Below, in pieces: positions 16,263 through 25,901 of a DNA stretch of 34,742 bases; within the stretch, counting starts at the first letter, position 1; each line of letters starts with the position of its first letter. The stretch comes from Acidobacteriota bacterium (lineage in GTDB: Bacteria > Acidobacteriota > Terriglobia > 2-12-FULL-54-10): positions 1 through 34,742 of the forward strand of contig SHUM01000038.1 of NCBI GenBank assembly GCA_009691245.1, written 5' to 3'. Below the pieces are notes generated by a model. It did not search any database. It was not told where the DNA came from and was given only the letters and a program-made list of their open reading frames with translations. A program made the position numbers and the translations under genes.

Positions 16263-17291
16263 TTACGAGCGCGAGTCGGAACACTGCGCACCTCCAGTAA
16301 CGGTGATTGCTGGAACAGAACTCTCAAGGATTGCCGCGAACTCTCGCGCATTGTTGGCGGCCATGAGTTTCATCCGCAACTCCTTGGCGCCATCCCAGCC
16401 TGAAACGTAAGCTTTGAAGTGCTTCTTCATGATGGCGAATGCCTTGTGCGGGAGTATCTCCCCATAGAGGCAAGTATGCTCCAGCAGCACGTTCAGTTTT
16501 TCTTCCGGCAATTTAACTTCCGGCGCGGGCCAAATTTCAGTGGCATTGCGAAGATTCCGGCGACTGTCTGCGAAGAGCCACGGATTGCCGAAGATGGCGC
16601 GGCCGAGCATCACGCCGTCGCAGCCTGATAACGTTGCCTTTTCCACGGCGTCCTGGATCGAGGCGACATCACCATTTCCGAAGATCAGCGTTTCGCGTCC
16701 GGATTGGTCGCGAATTTCCACGGCGCGCTTGACGTGCTCCCACCGCGCAGGCACCGCCGACATTTCGTCACGCGTGCGCGCGTGAATGGTAATGACCGCG
16801 GGCTCGGCTTCGAGCAATACGGGCAGCAGAGTTTCCATTTCGTCGCGGCTCCAGCCGATGCGTGTCTTGACGGAGACCGGCAGCGCGCCGGCTCCCTCTT
16901 TCGCCGCCAGCACAATCTCCTGCGCGAGCTTCGGGTGGCGAAGCAGGTGCGCTCCGGCGCCGGACTTCACGATACCCTTGTCGGGGCACCCCATGTTGAT
17001 GTCAACACCGTCGAAACCCAGCTCCACCGCCAGCGCTGCTGCCTTGCGCATCATCTCGGGGATGCCTGTAAAGAATTGCGCGACGATCGGCCGCTCAGCC
17101 TCCGTGAATGCCAGGTCCTTCACCAACGCGTCGTAGCCGCCTTTGAACAGGCCGTCGGCGGAGACGAACTCCGTCCACATGACATCAGGCTTGCCGCATT
17201 TGGCGATGATGCGGCGGAAGGCCGGGTCCGTAACGTCGGCCATCGGCGCCAACACCATGATGGGTTTCGGTAATGTCTGCCAAAAATTCAT
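16263..17291 (-). CDS. dus: tRNA-dihydrouridine synthase
   Basis: This FMN enzyme reduces uridines in tRNA to dihydrouridine. The 342-residue product shows the TIM-barrel start PIMVLAPMADVTDPAFRRII (10-29), the active-site motif NMGCPDKGIVKSGAGAHLL with catalytic C102, VKTRIGW with K142, IHARTRDEM with H170, and a flavin phosphate-binding segment GNGDV followed by GCDGVMLGRAIFGNPWLF. The C-terminal helical RNA-binding part is present. Length and motifs resemble DusB-like enzymes, but the subtype is not certain. It is transcribed towards the cyclase gene. Confidence 0.92.
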   Translation of the reverse strand: MNFWQTLPKPIMVLAPMADVTDPAFRRIIAKCGKPDVMWTEFVSADGLFKGGYDALVKDLAFTEAERPIVAQFFTGIPEMMRKAAALAVELGFDGVDINMGCPDKGIVKSGAGAHLLRHPKLAQEIVLAAKEGAGALPVSVKTRIGWSRDEMETLLPVLLEAEPAVITIHARTRDEMSAVPARWEHVKRAVEIRDQSGRETLIFGNGDVASIQDAVEKATLSGCDGVMLGRAIFGNPWLFADSRRNLRNATEIWPAPEVKLPEEKLNVLLEHTCLYGEILPHKAFAIMKKHFKAYVSGWDGAKELRMKLMAANNAREFAAILESSVPAITVTGGAQCSDSRS

Positions 17292-17423
17292 TTACGCTTA
17301 GTGTCAACCTGACCGGCGACCCGCGCCGCCTTTCCTATTCGATTTTACATCACCCGGCGTTCGTCGCCGGTGTAAAGCACCGGGGGCGACGCGCTGCCGC
17401 ACTGCGGAGTCTGCGGGCGTATT

Positions 17424-17432
17424 TGCTATAAT
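17424..17432 (+). promoter_or_regulatory. Extended -10 promoter for the metallophosphoesterase gene
   Basis: TGCTATAAT is a perfect extended -10 element (TGn plus TATAAT at 17427-17432). Transcription would start near 17439, about 63 bases before the ATG at 17502. There is no clear -35 box, which extended -10 promoters do not need. Confidence 0.6.
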
Positions 17433-17501
17433 TCCTCGTACTCATTTCATTTGACTGCGGTCGATCCGGCGTGATGACGATGGCTCGACGGGAAAATTCT
17501 C

Positions 17502-18965
17502 ATGGGATTCCGTTTTAATATTTTATTTTTTCTGATCTTATTCAACGCACTGCCTATCTTCGCGCTGGTGCGCAGCGTTCGTGTCTGGGCGGCCCCAGAG
17601 CGTCGCCGACGGATTTTGTGGTGCTCGCTGGCGATCATTCTACTGATCAATTTGCCCATCAGCATTTTTTGGTACCGCTCGATATACAACAATCTCTATC
17701 TATTCCCCGCCACTTTTTTGAGATTCAGTTTCTATCCCACGGTGGCGTGGCAAAGTTCGGCGGTGTTATTCACTTTGCTAGCGGGGCCGGTGTTTCTTGT
17801 GTGGGCCGCGGTATTGGCGATACGTTTAGCGGCCAAAGCCCTGCGCGCGCCAACAGCGGATCCCCGCACCGCCGCGCCTCTTTCACACAGCGAGGCGACC
17901 CCGCCAAGTTCCAGCAGCGCATTCGGATCGCCGCTGACTCACCGTGTGCTGTCGCGTCGCGCCCTGCTGACCGGCGGGCCTGGGTTGATTGTTCCGGCGA
18001 TGACGCTGGGGCTGAGCGCGAAGATGTTTCTGGATGATGAGGTGGACATCTCGCGGGAGATGACCATCCCCATGCCGCATCTGCCTCGTTCGCTTGATGG
18101 CATGACCATCGTACAACTTTCCGACCTCCACGCCGGCCCCTACATTCGCCGCAAGGAGATCGCATATTGGGTTCACTTGGCGAATGAGTTGAAGCCTGAT
18201 CTGGTGGTTCTGACCGGTGATATGATTGACCGCAATATGGACAGCTTGCCGGATTTGCTGGAAGGTCTGAGGGGCCTGCGCCCGTCGTTAGGACAAGCAC
18301 CGGGATTGGGGGCACCGCAAGGCGCGCCACCCTTGGGAGTGCCGCCCTTGGGAGTAATTGCCGTGTTGGGCAATCACGATTTGTCCTCCGACCCATCTTC
18401 CACGCGCGGAAATTTACAAGGCGGCGAGCGAATCGCGCAGGCCATGCAGTCCATCGGCATCCGCACGCTCCGCAACGAAGTGCTGCATATTGGTGCAAGC
18501 GGCCCTGACCTGAGCAATGACCTGAGCCGTGGGCAGGACCGGCTGGCGGTGCTGGGCATGGACTGGGTGCGGCGGCGCGATGGCGACAATTTCTTCGCCT
18601 ATCACGGCACGGAGACGTATGAGAAACTTCGTCAACTGACCGCGCAAGTGCAGCCGGAGACGCCCACGCTGTTGCTGGCGCATCATCCCGACACGTTCGC
18701 GGAAATCAAAGCAGCGGCGCTGGCCAAGGAGTTCTCCATCGGGCTGACACTTTCTGGTCACACGCACGGCGGTGGCCAGGTGGTCTTCTTCCAGTGGGCG
18801 GGGAAAAGCGTGGGGCTGACCTCGGTGCAGTTCCAATATGTGAGCGGACTGTTCCAGGAAGCGGGCTGCCATCTCTACGTCAATCGCGGACTGGGCTACT
18901 TCGGCGTGCCCATCCGCATTAACTGCCCGCCAGAGATCAGCCGCTTCAAGCTGGTCCGCGCCTGA
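17502..18965 (+). CDS. Membrane-anchored metallophosphoesterase (YkuE/YaeI-like)
   Basis: The 487-residue protein has hydrophobic helices at about 5-24, 38-56 and 85-108, then a polar linker. A segment starting SRRALLTGG (151-159) resembles the twin-arginine leader that normally begins YkuE-type proteins. The calcineurin-like domain follows with all metal motifs: SDLH (207-210), GDMID (239-243), GNHD (290-293), HHPD (394-397) and GHTHGG (419-424). It should hydrolyse a phosphoester at the membrane; in this family some members act on lipid substrates. A Pro/Gly-rich insert (about 262-285, with PPLGV twice) lies just before GNHD. The ATG at 17502 has only a weak GGGAAAA upstream. Confidence 0.88.
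   Translation: MGFRFNILFFLILFNALPIFALVRSVRVWAAPERRRRILWCSLAIILLINLPISIFWYRSIYNNLYLFPATFLRFSFYPTVAWQSSAVLFTLLAGPVFLVWAAVLAIRLAAKALRAPTADPRTAAPLSHSEATPPSSSSAFGSPLTHRVLSRRALLTGGPGLIVPAMTLGLSAKMFLDDEVDISREMTIPMPHLPRSLDGMTIVQLSDLHAGPYIRRKEIAYWVHLANELKPDLVVLTGDMIDRNMDSLPDLLEGLRGLRPSLGQAPGLGAPQGAPPLGVPPLGVIAVLGNHDLSSDPSSTRGNLQGGERIAQAMQSIGIRTLRNEVLHIGASGPDLSNDLSRGQDRLAVLGMDWVRRRDGDNFFAYHGTETYEKLRQLTAQVQPETPTLLLAHHPDTFAEIKAAALAKEFSIGLTLSGHTHGGGQVVFFQWAGKSVGLTSVQFQYVSGLFQEAGCHLYVNRGLGYFGVPIRINCPPEISRFKLVRA
18327..18356 (+). repeat. 15-bp tandem repeat inside the phosphoesterase gene
   Basis: CCACCCTTGGGAGTG (18327-18341) is followed by CCGCCCTTGGGAGTA (18342-18356), 13 of 15 identical. It encodes PPLGV twice in the low-complexity insert before the GNHD motif and keeps the frame. 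Confidence 0.7.
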
Positions 18966-18966
18966 T

Positions 18967-18986
18967 GGTGCGCGCGGCACCGTCAC
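18967..18986. repeat. Small hairpin with a half-copy of repeat family A
   Basis: GGTGC (18967-18971) and GCACC (18977-18981) form a short stem between two convergent genes (stops at 18965 and 19005), so it may help terminate both. The sequence GCGGCACCGTCACGCG resembles one arm of the longer palindromes at 21244 and 31418. Confidence 0.45.
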
Positions 18987-19004
18987 GCGCAATCACACAC
19001 GCAA

Positions 19005-21075
19005 TCACTTCACCGGGACTTTTTGCTTTAGTTCCTCGAACCAGTTCAGGACCACGTTGATCTGCGTCAGCGAGGTTTGCTGCTGCTCGGGGGGCTTCAT
19101 CATCAGGAAGCGCTGGCCGTCGGGCGAGACGGAGTAGAACGCGCCGGTTTGCGCTCCGGGACTGTACTTGCCTTCAAACAGCAGGCGGGGCTTGCCGGTG
19201 CTGAAGGTAGGCTCCGTCTGGTACTCCACCACCATCATTTTCTCCTTCTGCGCGCCCGCGCGGAAGAACAACTCATGGCCCTTGGGCGACCACATGTGTT
19301 CCGTACCACCTTCGGTGGAGATTTGCCACTTGCCGCCGGGGCCGGGGAACGGACGAACGTAAATTTCCAGACGTCCGGATTCATCCGAGCCATAAGCCAC
19401 CCAATGGCCATCCGGGGAAATTTGTCCGGAGGCCTCCAGAAACGGTGTCTGGAGAAACACCTGCGGTTTGCGGTCGCCCTCCAGCGACATCCACCACAGG
19501 TCGCTTCCTGTCTTGGGAGCGACCTCCGTGAAGAGGCTGATCCGGCCATCTGAGGAGATGGTGCCCGCTCTCTGAAGATTAGGGCTGGTGGTCAGGCGCT
19601 CTTCGGGACCGCTGCCATCCGCCGCCTTCCAAAACAGGTTGGTAGGCCCTGCCCGATTGGATGGGAAGACCACGCGCTTGCTGTCCGGCGTCCAGATGGC
19701 CGCTGTTCCGGCGTTGCCGTCCTCGAAGGTGAAGCGCGTCAGCGTGTCCCGGGCGAGGTCGTAGAGCCAGACGTCGTTGCCGATGCCCACGGACACCTTC
19801 GTGCCATCGGGCGAGAGCCGGGGCGCGCGATAAGGACGTGGCGGGCAGCGCTTGCGAGACTCCTTGCCGGTTCACCCATACCAGATTTGCATTGGCCAAT
19901 TGGGCTGTCCCGGCAACGTAAATAAGTGAGCCGGTGTTGGAGACGCTGTACTGCGCGACTCCTGTGGCAGTGTTGCCAAGAACTGCTTCGATCACCGGCG
20001 CTGGATTGCCCTTCACTTCCAGCGTCACCGGGTCAAAGGGCACCGCCATCAGCGTTCCGGCGCGGTAGTAGATTAGCTGGCCGGTAGGCCCTGTGGGAAC
20101 ATAGTGCGCATAGGTTCCGCCCCGGATCAGGACTTTTGCTTCCTTCGAGCCAACCTGCTGCACGGCGATTTGAGCATCATCAGTGTTGGTTGACGTGGCA
20201 ACGGTAAACAGAACGGTCTTGCCATCCGGCAGGAACTGCGGCCAGCGGTGGGTGAGTTCGCCCGGCTGCAAGGTGGTGAATGGCTCGGTCTCGCCTCCGG
20301 CCGAGGCAACCCGCATTAGTCCTGACGCGCTCGTGCCGAAAATGATCGTGCCGTCTTCCGCCCAAGTCCCGCCGCGAGCCGGGGAAGCCACTACAGGGCC
20401 AAGCGTCAGGGCCGCTCCACCGCTGACGGAAATCTTTTTTAGCAATCCGCCGGAAAAGAATCCGAGCCACTCGCCGTCCGGAGAGAAGAAAGGATTGATA
20501 GCGCCGTCCGTTCCGGCGAGGGCCGTGGTCGCCAGCGAGTCTATTGACCGAACATGAATTTGAGAGTTAGCCCCGTTTCCGGCGTTTCCGGCAATGTAGG
20601 CGAGGCGGCGGCCGTCCGGTGAAATCGCCAGCAAATGCTGCCCGGCGGTAACGGCCGCATCGATATTCAACATCGTGTTCGGCGGCAGCGCGGAGACGAA
20701 CCGCTCGACGGGGCGCGCCCCACCCGCCTGCTGCTCGCCGCGGGTGCCGGGCCGGTTCATGGCGATGACGGCGGCGATGACGCCTGCGGCGGCCAGCCCC
20801 CAGGGAATCCAGTTGCCGGTGATGTTAGCGGCCACCGTTCCGAACTGCTCCTGGACGTAGTGGACGACGTGGACCGTTACCATGACGCCGTAGAGCAGCA
20901 GGAACACGGCGGACGAGATGTTGATGGCTAGGCGGAAGAAGGGTTGTTCGGTGTGCAGCCAGCGCTCGAAGGCGAACTCGACGGCGAAGCCGACGACCAG
21001 GATGATGGCGTCCTGCAAAAGGATGCGCAGCAGGGCGAAGATTTCGCCAAGCATCCCGACCGTCTGGTGGCGCAC
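19005..21075 (-). pseudogene. Membrane-anchored WD40-like (PD40) beta-propeller protein, frameshifted
   Basis: Reading from the GTG at 21075, the product has three likely membrane helices (about 15-35, 48-70 and 88-106). A beta-propeller follows with repeated SPDG motifs, such as LLAISPDGRRLAYIAG and FFSPDGEWLGFFSGG. Near 19831-19840 the frame breaks. After ALPAT the propeller continues in another frame as PYRAPRLSPDGTKVSVGIG and runs to LKQKVPVK at 19005. The total length exceeds a multiple of three by one, so one base appears inserted. In Acidobacteria this propeller often follows a Ser/Thr kinase domain. Here the kinase is absent and a short membrane part stands in its place. A stop codon lies nine codons before the GTG, so the gene does not extend upstream. 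If the frameshift is an error, it encodes about 690 residues. Confidence 0.75.
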
Positions 21076-21417
21076 GTTGCCGCGCAGTTGCTCCCATTCC
21101 TAGGGGCCGGAATTGTGCGGGGCGTGTTGCGGAGAATTGTCCGGCGCAGTGTGCATCAGCGATACCAGTGGTTACGGGTGCGAGAGTCGGGGATGATTAT
21201 ATGCGGATTGCAGGCGGCGCAAAAGAGAAAAATGCCGCGCGTGACAGTGCCGTCGCGCGGCACTGTGTCGCGCAACGTCATTACCTGGCGCCGCAATGCA
21301 ACAGGGAAATCTGGATGATTCCGCGGAACAGGAAAATTTGGCGTGCGCCTGGGTTATGCGGAGTGATACTTGGGGCTGGGCCGCGAGTCTGGACGAACCG
21401 TCCGCGTCATTGGCCGC
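21076..21417. other. Gene-less stretch with a family A palindrome
   Basis: This lies between the stop of the BNR-repeat gene (21418) and the start of the propeller gene (21075), both on the minus strand. Apart from the palindrome at 21244-21266 I see no gene. The promoter of the propeller gene should be in here, but no clear boxes stand out. Confidence 0.4.
21244..21266. repeat. Palindromic repeat, family A (short form)
   Basis: ACAGTGCCG (21244-21252) and CGGCACTGT (21258-21266) are perfect complements around a TCGCG loop. The flanks CGCGCGTG and GTCGCGCAACG also match parts of the longer family A palindrome at 31418-31503. Confidence 0.7.
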
Positions 21418-24390
21418 TTACGGAATGACGTTGATGAACGTGGTGTTGGTTGGCTGCACCCCGGAATCCAGGCGAACGCTGAGGAGGCCAGTTTGTCCGG
21501 CTGGCACCATGAAATTGATCTGGTAGCGTCCCACGGACCCCGGCACGAGGTTGGCTGAGCGCACCTCAGAGGTGGCATTGCCCACGCGAACAACTGGATT
21601 GATCGTAGTCCGCGCGACAGGGAAAGATGGCGCGCCCTGTCCGGCGGGCACCGCGGGGGATACGGAACCAAGGCCGTAGGAGTACAGAACCAGTTCCTCG
21701 CCGACGCGCGCTGGAGCCGTTTCGCTCACTCGCAATCCGTTGCCGTGGGTAACCGCCTCGGTGCTGGCGCCTACGATACCGGGGTTGGTATCGGCTCGTG
21801 CCACGCGCATGGTTGCCTCGCCGTCATTCGTGCGAACCGTGATCTGAGTGAATGGCCCGGTCAGCCCGTAGGGAATCTGGAAATCCAGCCGAGTGGGGGA
21901 GACGGAGAACAGCGGTGCGGGAACGTCATTCACCAGAATCGTAGTGCCTGCCATCCCCGTCGGCAGGGGCAGGGAGTTGCCCACGGCGGCGGAAGTGGAA
22001 GCCATGTTGGCTCCCAGCAAGGAACTGATCATTCCCGGCGTGGCCGGAGCAACTTCACCGCTGGCCGCATTAGTGAGCAGCGCGGATCGCGGCGCGCTCA
22101 ACGCAGGTTGATTGGTGGAGATGGCGAATACTCCACGGCCATGCGTGGCCGCGGCGATCAGCCCGGTGGCGGGATTCTGCGCTAGGCCCAGCACCACCAC
22201 GTTGGGCAGCCCGTCGCGCATCGCCGACCATGTGCCATCCTCCAAGCGGACAAATACGCCGATGTCCGTGCCCACGTAGATAGTTGACGGATTAACGGCG
22301 TCGAGCATCACCGCATTGACGGGAATGTCGGGCAGGTTGGCGCTGATGTCCACCCAGGTCTCGCCGAAATTCTCGGTGCGAAATACATGGCCGGTCCCAA
22401 ATCCGGAGAGCGTCGCGACGGCGCGGCCCGGATAAACGGGTTCAATGGCGATGGAGGTTACGAAGCGATTGGGCAGAGCGGCGGTGGCGCGCCAGTTTGC
22501 TCCGTTGTCGAGCGTTACCATCACGCGGGCGTTGCTGGTGCCTGCAAACAATACTCGGGAGTCGGTGGGCGCCACGGCCAGCGCACTGATGGTGGCCGTG
22601 GCGCCGCCCGTCAGATCGCTGGACAGCGGTGTCCAGGAGTCGCCGCGATTGGTACTCCGCCAGATGCGTTGCGTGGCAAAGTAGAGAGTGGACGACTGCG
22701 AGGGGTCAGCCAAAAACGGTGGATAAAACTGAACGCGATCTGATCCGTCTAATCCTTCCGCAATCAACTGGAAGGTCTTGCCTCCATCAACCGAGCGGCG
22801 CAGCGAGTGCCGCCGAGCCACGGTGAAGATAGTCTGCGGATTCTCCCGATCATAGAACACCGCGCCGGAGTCGCCGGGCCGGCCCTGTTCCCATAACATC
22901 GAGCCAGCGTAGAGCGCCGTGCCGTTATCCTGCGTGCCTCCGACCGCCAGACTTGGATTGGTGGGATGCAGTGCGACGGATTGGAATAGTCCAGCGCCCA
23001 GGGTCTGATTGACGCTGAGGAAACTGCGCCCGGAGTCGGACGTGCGCCACACGCCGCTGTCGCCGATCAGATAGAATGTGGCCGGGTCGGAAGGGTCGAA
23101 CACGATGTCGCGCGGGTCTTCATGCAACCGCGCCGGCGTGCTGACATCTTCCCAAGTCGCCCCGAAATCCGCCGACCGCCACAGCTTGATGCCTCCGACA
23201 TAGACCACTCCAGGCGTGCGCGGGTCGGTGCGGACCAACGCGTTAAAGAGTCCCTGACCTTGGCCGTCCTCGCTGAACAGGTCGGCGGGAAGGTTGCCGA
23301 TCTGACTCCAGTTGGTTCCGCCATTAACCGAGCGGAACAGGCCCTGGAGGTTATAATCGGTGGCTCGGACAATCAGCGCAAATAAGATATTGGGATCGGA
23401 CGGAGCAATGGTCAGCGATATACGGCCCATGCTTCCGGATTCAGCCAGTCCATTGACAAGGCGCGTCCATGTCTCGCCGCCATCGGTGGAGCGGAAGATG
23501 CCGTTGTCCGGTCCGCCGTTGAAATTGCCCACGGCGGCATAGGCGATGTTGCTGTCCAGCGGATGGATGGCCAGGTCGGTGATGGCGCCGCGCAGCACCA
23601 CGCGCCAAGTCAGTCCATTGTCGGAGGTCTTCCACAGCGCCGTGGAACGACCGATGAAGATCGTTCCCTGGCGACGACTATCAAACTTAATCAACGAGGT
23701 GGGTGAAGTAAGAAATGCTTCCGGGTTGACGCGGTTCCAACTTATGCCACCGTCGCCGGAGCGGTAAACACCCGCGCCATAATAGCAGTCGCGGCAAAAG
23801 TTTAACTCGCCGGTTCCGTACCAAACTTCGCTGGTAAATGGATCGACGCCCACCGCGCCGGAGGCGAGTGACGGCAGATTGTCCGTGAGCGGTGTCCAAC
23901 GTCCGCCGCGATTGACTGATTTCCATACACCGCCGCCCGCCGCCGCGACATAAAGAGTCGAGGGATTGCGCGGGTCGATGGCCAGACTGTTGATGCGACC
24001 GCTGACGGTGTCATCGAGCGAAGAGTTGATCGCGCTCGGGCCCATCTCAAACCAGCGGCCATTGGTGATGGCAGGCACCGAGCCGTCTTCCAAAGATGAC
24101 GTGCCGCCGCCAATGGTGGCGTTGCTCAGGGCGCTAACGCTGAACCCATCCATGCCGGCCTTACGAATCCCGGTTGCCGCCTTGTCTCGCTGGCTGATGG
24201 CGCGCACCAGTGCGTCATTGGGAATATAGCCCAGCCCGTACATGCGCTGGCCGTAGAACCATTGTTCCCACTGCTCTGGAATTTGATACTGTGCGCGGAG
24301 GGGTAGGGCGCAGGCGGACAGGAGGAATATCGTCAGAGTAAAGCCGGCTCCCGCAGGCATCAAACGTCCGAGATGGCACCAAATTCGCAT
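21418..24390 (-). CDS. Large secreted BNR/sortilin-like repeat protein with C-terminal TIGR03437-like domain
   Basis: The 990-residue product has a signal peptide (about 1-33, ending PLRAQ). A two-propeller-like region follows with many Asp-box (BNR) repeats of the form S.DGG.TW: SVNRGGRWTPL, SGDGGISWNRV, TSDNGLTWRVV, STDGGETWTRL, SVDGGKTFQLI and STNRGDSWTPL. This fold is shared by sialidases, sortilins and plant-type photosystem factors, so it shows shape, not reaction. No sialidase catalytic set is evident. Residues about 761-990 resemble TIGR03437: ISSLLGANMAS, AGTTILVNDVPAPLFSVSP and VGEELVLYSYGLGSVSPAVP. It is probably an exported surface or extracellular protein. The upstream gap 24391-24578 shows no gene. 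Confidence 0.85.
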   Translation of the reverse strand: MRIWCHLGRLMPAGAGFTLTIFLLSACALPLRAQYQIPEQWEQWFYGQRMYGLGYIPNDALVRAISQRDKAATGIRKAGMDGFSVSALSNATIGGGTSSLEDGSVPAITNGRWFEMGPSAINSSLDDTVSGRINSLAIDPRNPSTLYVAAAGGGVWKSVNRGGRWTPLTDNLPSLASGAVGVDPFTSEVWYGTGELNFCRDCYYGAGVYRSGDGGISWNRVNPEAFLTSPTSLIKFDSRRQGTIFIGRSTALWKTSDNGLTWRVVLRGAITDLAIHPLDSNIAYAAVGNFNGGPDNGIFRSTDGGETWTRLVNGLAESGSMGRISLTIAPSDPNILFALIVRATDYNLQGLFRSVNGGTNWSQIGNLPADLFSEDGQGQGLFNALVRTDPRTPGVVYVGGIKLWRSADFGATWEDVSTPARLHEDPRDIVFDPSDPATFYLIGDSGVWRTSDSGRSFLSVNQTLGAGLFQSVALHPTNPSLAVGGTQDNGTALYAGSMLWEQGRPGDSGAVFYDRENPQTIFTVARRHSLRRSVDGGKTFQLIAEGLDGSDRVQFYPPFLADPSQSSTLYFATQRIWRSTNRGDSWTPLSSDLTGGATATISALAVAPTDSRVLFAGTSNARVMVTLDNGANWRATAALPNRFVTSIAIEPVYPGRAVATLSGFGTGHVFRTENFGETWVDISANLPDIPVNAVMLDAVNPSTIYVGTDIGVFVRLEDGTWSAMRDGLPNVVVLGLAQNPATGLIAAATHGRGVFAISTNQPALSAPRSALLTNAASGEVAPATPGMISSLLGANMASTSAAVGNSLPLPTGMAGTTILVNDVPAPLFSVSPTRLDFQIPYGLTGPFTQITVRTNDGEATMRVARADTNPGIVGASTEAVTHGNGLRVSETAPARVGEELVLYSYGLGSVSPAVPAGQGAPSFPVARTTINPVVRVGNATSEVRSANLVPGSVGRYQINFMVPAGQTGLLSVRLDSGVQPTNTTFINVIP

Positions 24391-24578
24391 CGATACCCAT
24401 TACCCCCCGCCGGATGGTATAGCCCAGCGGAACCTATAGAAACACTTCGGCTCGGATACAAGTTGATTACTTTTAGGGACTAACTACGGGGGACGCCGGG
24501 GGCGCTCTCCGTTGCTCAATGCGGATAAGAGAATGCTAGCAGTTTTCCAAAATGGGAACAAGACAATTCTGCGTATGG

Positions 24579-25108
24579 TCAATTTTTGACAAGGGTTTGC
24601 AGGTCAGTCAACGAGTTGGTTGTGCCTTTCGTCCGCACGATGCCTTCTTTATCTATGAGCAGTCCGTAAGGCGTGCCGGGAATCCCATAGGTTTCAAATA
24701 GTTCGGGGGCCACCGCCAGCGGAAGCGGCGCGCCGCCGCCCAGCTTCTGCGCGTAAGTCCGCGCCTCGCCGTCGGGCGGCTGGTCATGAACGACCAACAG
24801 AAGGTTATAGTCCGGGCTTAGGGACGCCGTGAACGGAGCCACGTCGGGAGCCAATTTTCGCACCACGGACATTTCGGCGAAGTGAAAATCAGAACCAGGT
24901 GGCGCGGGGACGGTTCGCCCAGAGCGTGCTTTACGCCCTCGATATCCACCACCTCGCGCCGGGGCGCGGGCTTGCCCAGCGGAAGCCCGTCGGGCGGAAC
25001 TCGGTCCATCAGCAGACCCATGTAGCGGAAAAACGACAAGATTAGCAGCGTCTGAACAATGACGACAATCCATAAGGCGATGTTCGATGCCAGTAGATAA
25101 GCTTCCAT
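24579..25108 (-). pseudogene. MauD-like thioredoxin-fold protein, frameshifted after CPWC
   Basis: From the ATG at 25108 the product has an N-terminal membrane anchor (about 5-27). A MauD-type linker follows with LPLGKPAPRREVVDIEG, then LVLIFTSPKCPWCE with the redox CPWC. Here one A seems to be missing from a short A-run (near 24852-24856). The fold resumes in another frame as KLAPDVAPFTASLSPDYNLL and continues through GIPGTPYGLLIDKEGIVRTK to the stop at 24579. The total length is one base short of a multiple of three. MauD proteins help form or shuffle disulfides in secreted proteins. The start lies four bases after the end of the MauE-like gene, so they form one transcription unit. Whether the frameshift is real is open. 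Confidence 0.75.
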
Positions 25109-25112
25109 GGTC

Positions 25113-25674
25113 CTATGGGGTTTTGATGCGACTCACCATCCGCAGCAATCTGGCCCGCACGTTCAGCAGCTCTTGCACGGCCAGGGGAAAGCACAGCAGT
25201 ATAGACGGCTGCCAGGATGGTCAGCGACGCGGAGGCAGGATTCCCCCAGCTCAACGCAGGGTTAGCCCGCAGCGCAACGATTCCAATCAGCAGGGAAACG
25301 GCCAGCATCAGGGTGTTATGGGCAACATGGCCCCAGCCGATCCGCACCGTTCGCCGGCCGAAGCATTGGCAGTCCAGATTGCGATGCCCGCGCAGCAGGT
25401 TTACGACCAGCGCAACAATGAAGGCGGCCAGCAGACTACCCAGCAGAAACGCGCCAAGCCAAACATAGATGCCCGCCAGCAGCAGGACGCCGCCAGCCAG
25501 CTCCAGTTACACTACGGCCCAGGCCACGGCTGGCGCCAAGCGAGTCGGGACGATCTGAAAACTGTCCACGGCGCTCTGGAAGGCGCGGCGATCCCAGGCT
25601 TTGGAAAGGCCCGCCACAATAAACAGAAGCCCCAGGATGATACGCAAGTAAAGGTATGCGACCGTCATTCCCAT
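25113..25674 (-). pseudogene. MauE/DoxX-like membrane protein, with stop codon and frameshift
   Basis: From the ATG at 25674 the frame reads MGMTVAYLYLRIILGLLFIV and AGLSKAWDRRAFQSAVDSF. A TAA (25509-25507, codon 56) interrupts it, and it then continues LELAGGVLLLAGIYVWLGAF and on to DCQCFGRRTVRIGWGHVAHN. The CxCFG motif (C102, C104 counting the stop) and four-helix layout are typical of MauE-like redox membrane proteins, partners of MauD. Near 25200 an extra base shifts the frame; the proper end LLCFPLAVQELLNVRARLLR then follows, stopping at 25113. Two independent lesions suggest real inactivation. No good ribosome-binding site is seen before 25674. Confidence 0.72.
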
Positions 25675-25751
25675 GTCTTAAATAGTCCGGCATCAAGCCA
25701 AGCCAATCCTGTGCGCCGGTTGGCGCATGGTGACTGCCACGGCAATTCCAA

Positions 25752-25828
25752 CAGTGCCGCGCGCGTGAGCAAGTGGAGGTTGGGCGTTAGCGCGGCCCCC
25801 CCGCTCGCTCACGCGCGCGGCTCGGACT
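25752..25828. repeat. Palindromic repeat, family A (diverged copy)
   Basis: GCCGCGCGCGTGAGC (25756-25770) and GCTCACGCGCGCGGC (25807-25821) are perfect complements around a 36-base loop. The order ACAGTGCCGCG, GTGAGC, GTGGAGGTTGGG on the left and CCCCCGCTCGCTCACG on the right matches the palindrome at 31418-31503 with substitutions. It lies between the Tat-peptide gene and the MauE-like gene. Confidence 0.7.
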
Positions 25829-25901
25829 GAAGCGAAGCGCTGCCTGGGTGCACACACCACCTTACACACGCTCCGCCGCTTCGGGATGCTAAACGGACAT
25901 A

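Noticed and set aside
25507-25509. In-frame stop in the MauE-like gene as a second recoding site
   Set aside because: The codon is TAA, not TGA, so selenocysteine does not apply; it is not at a Cys position either.
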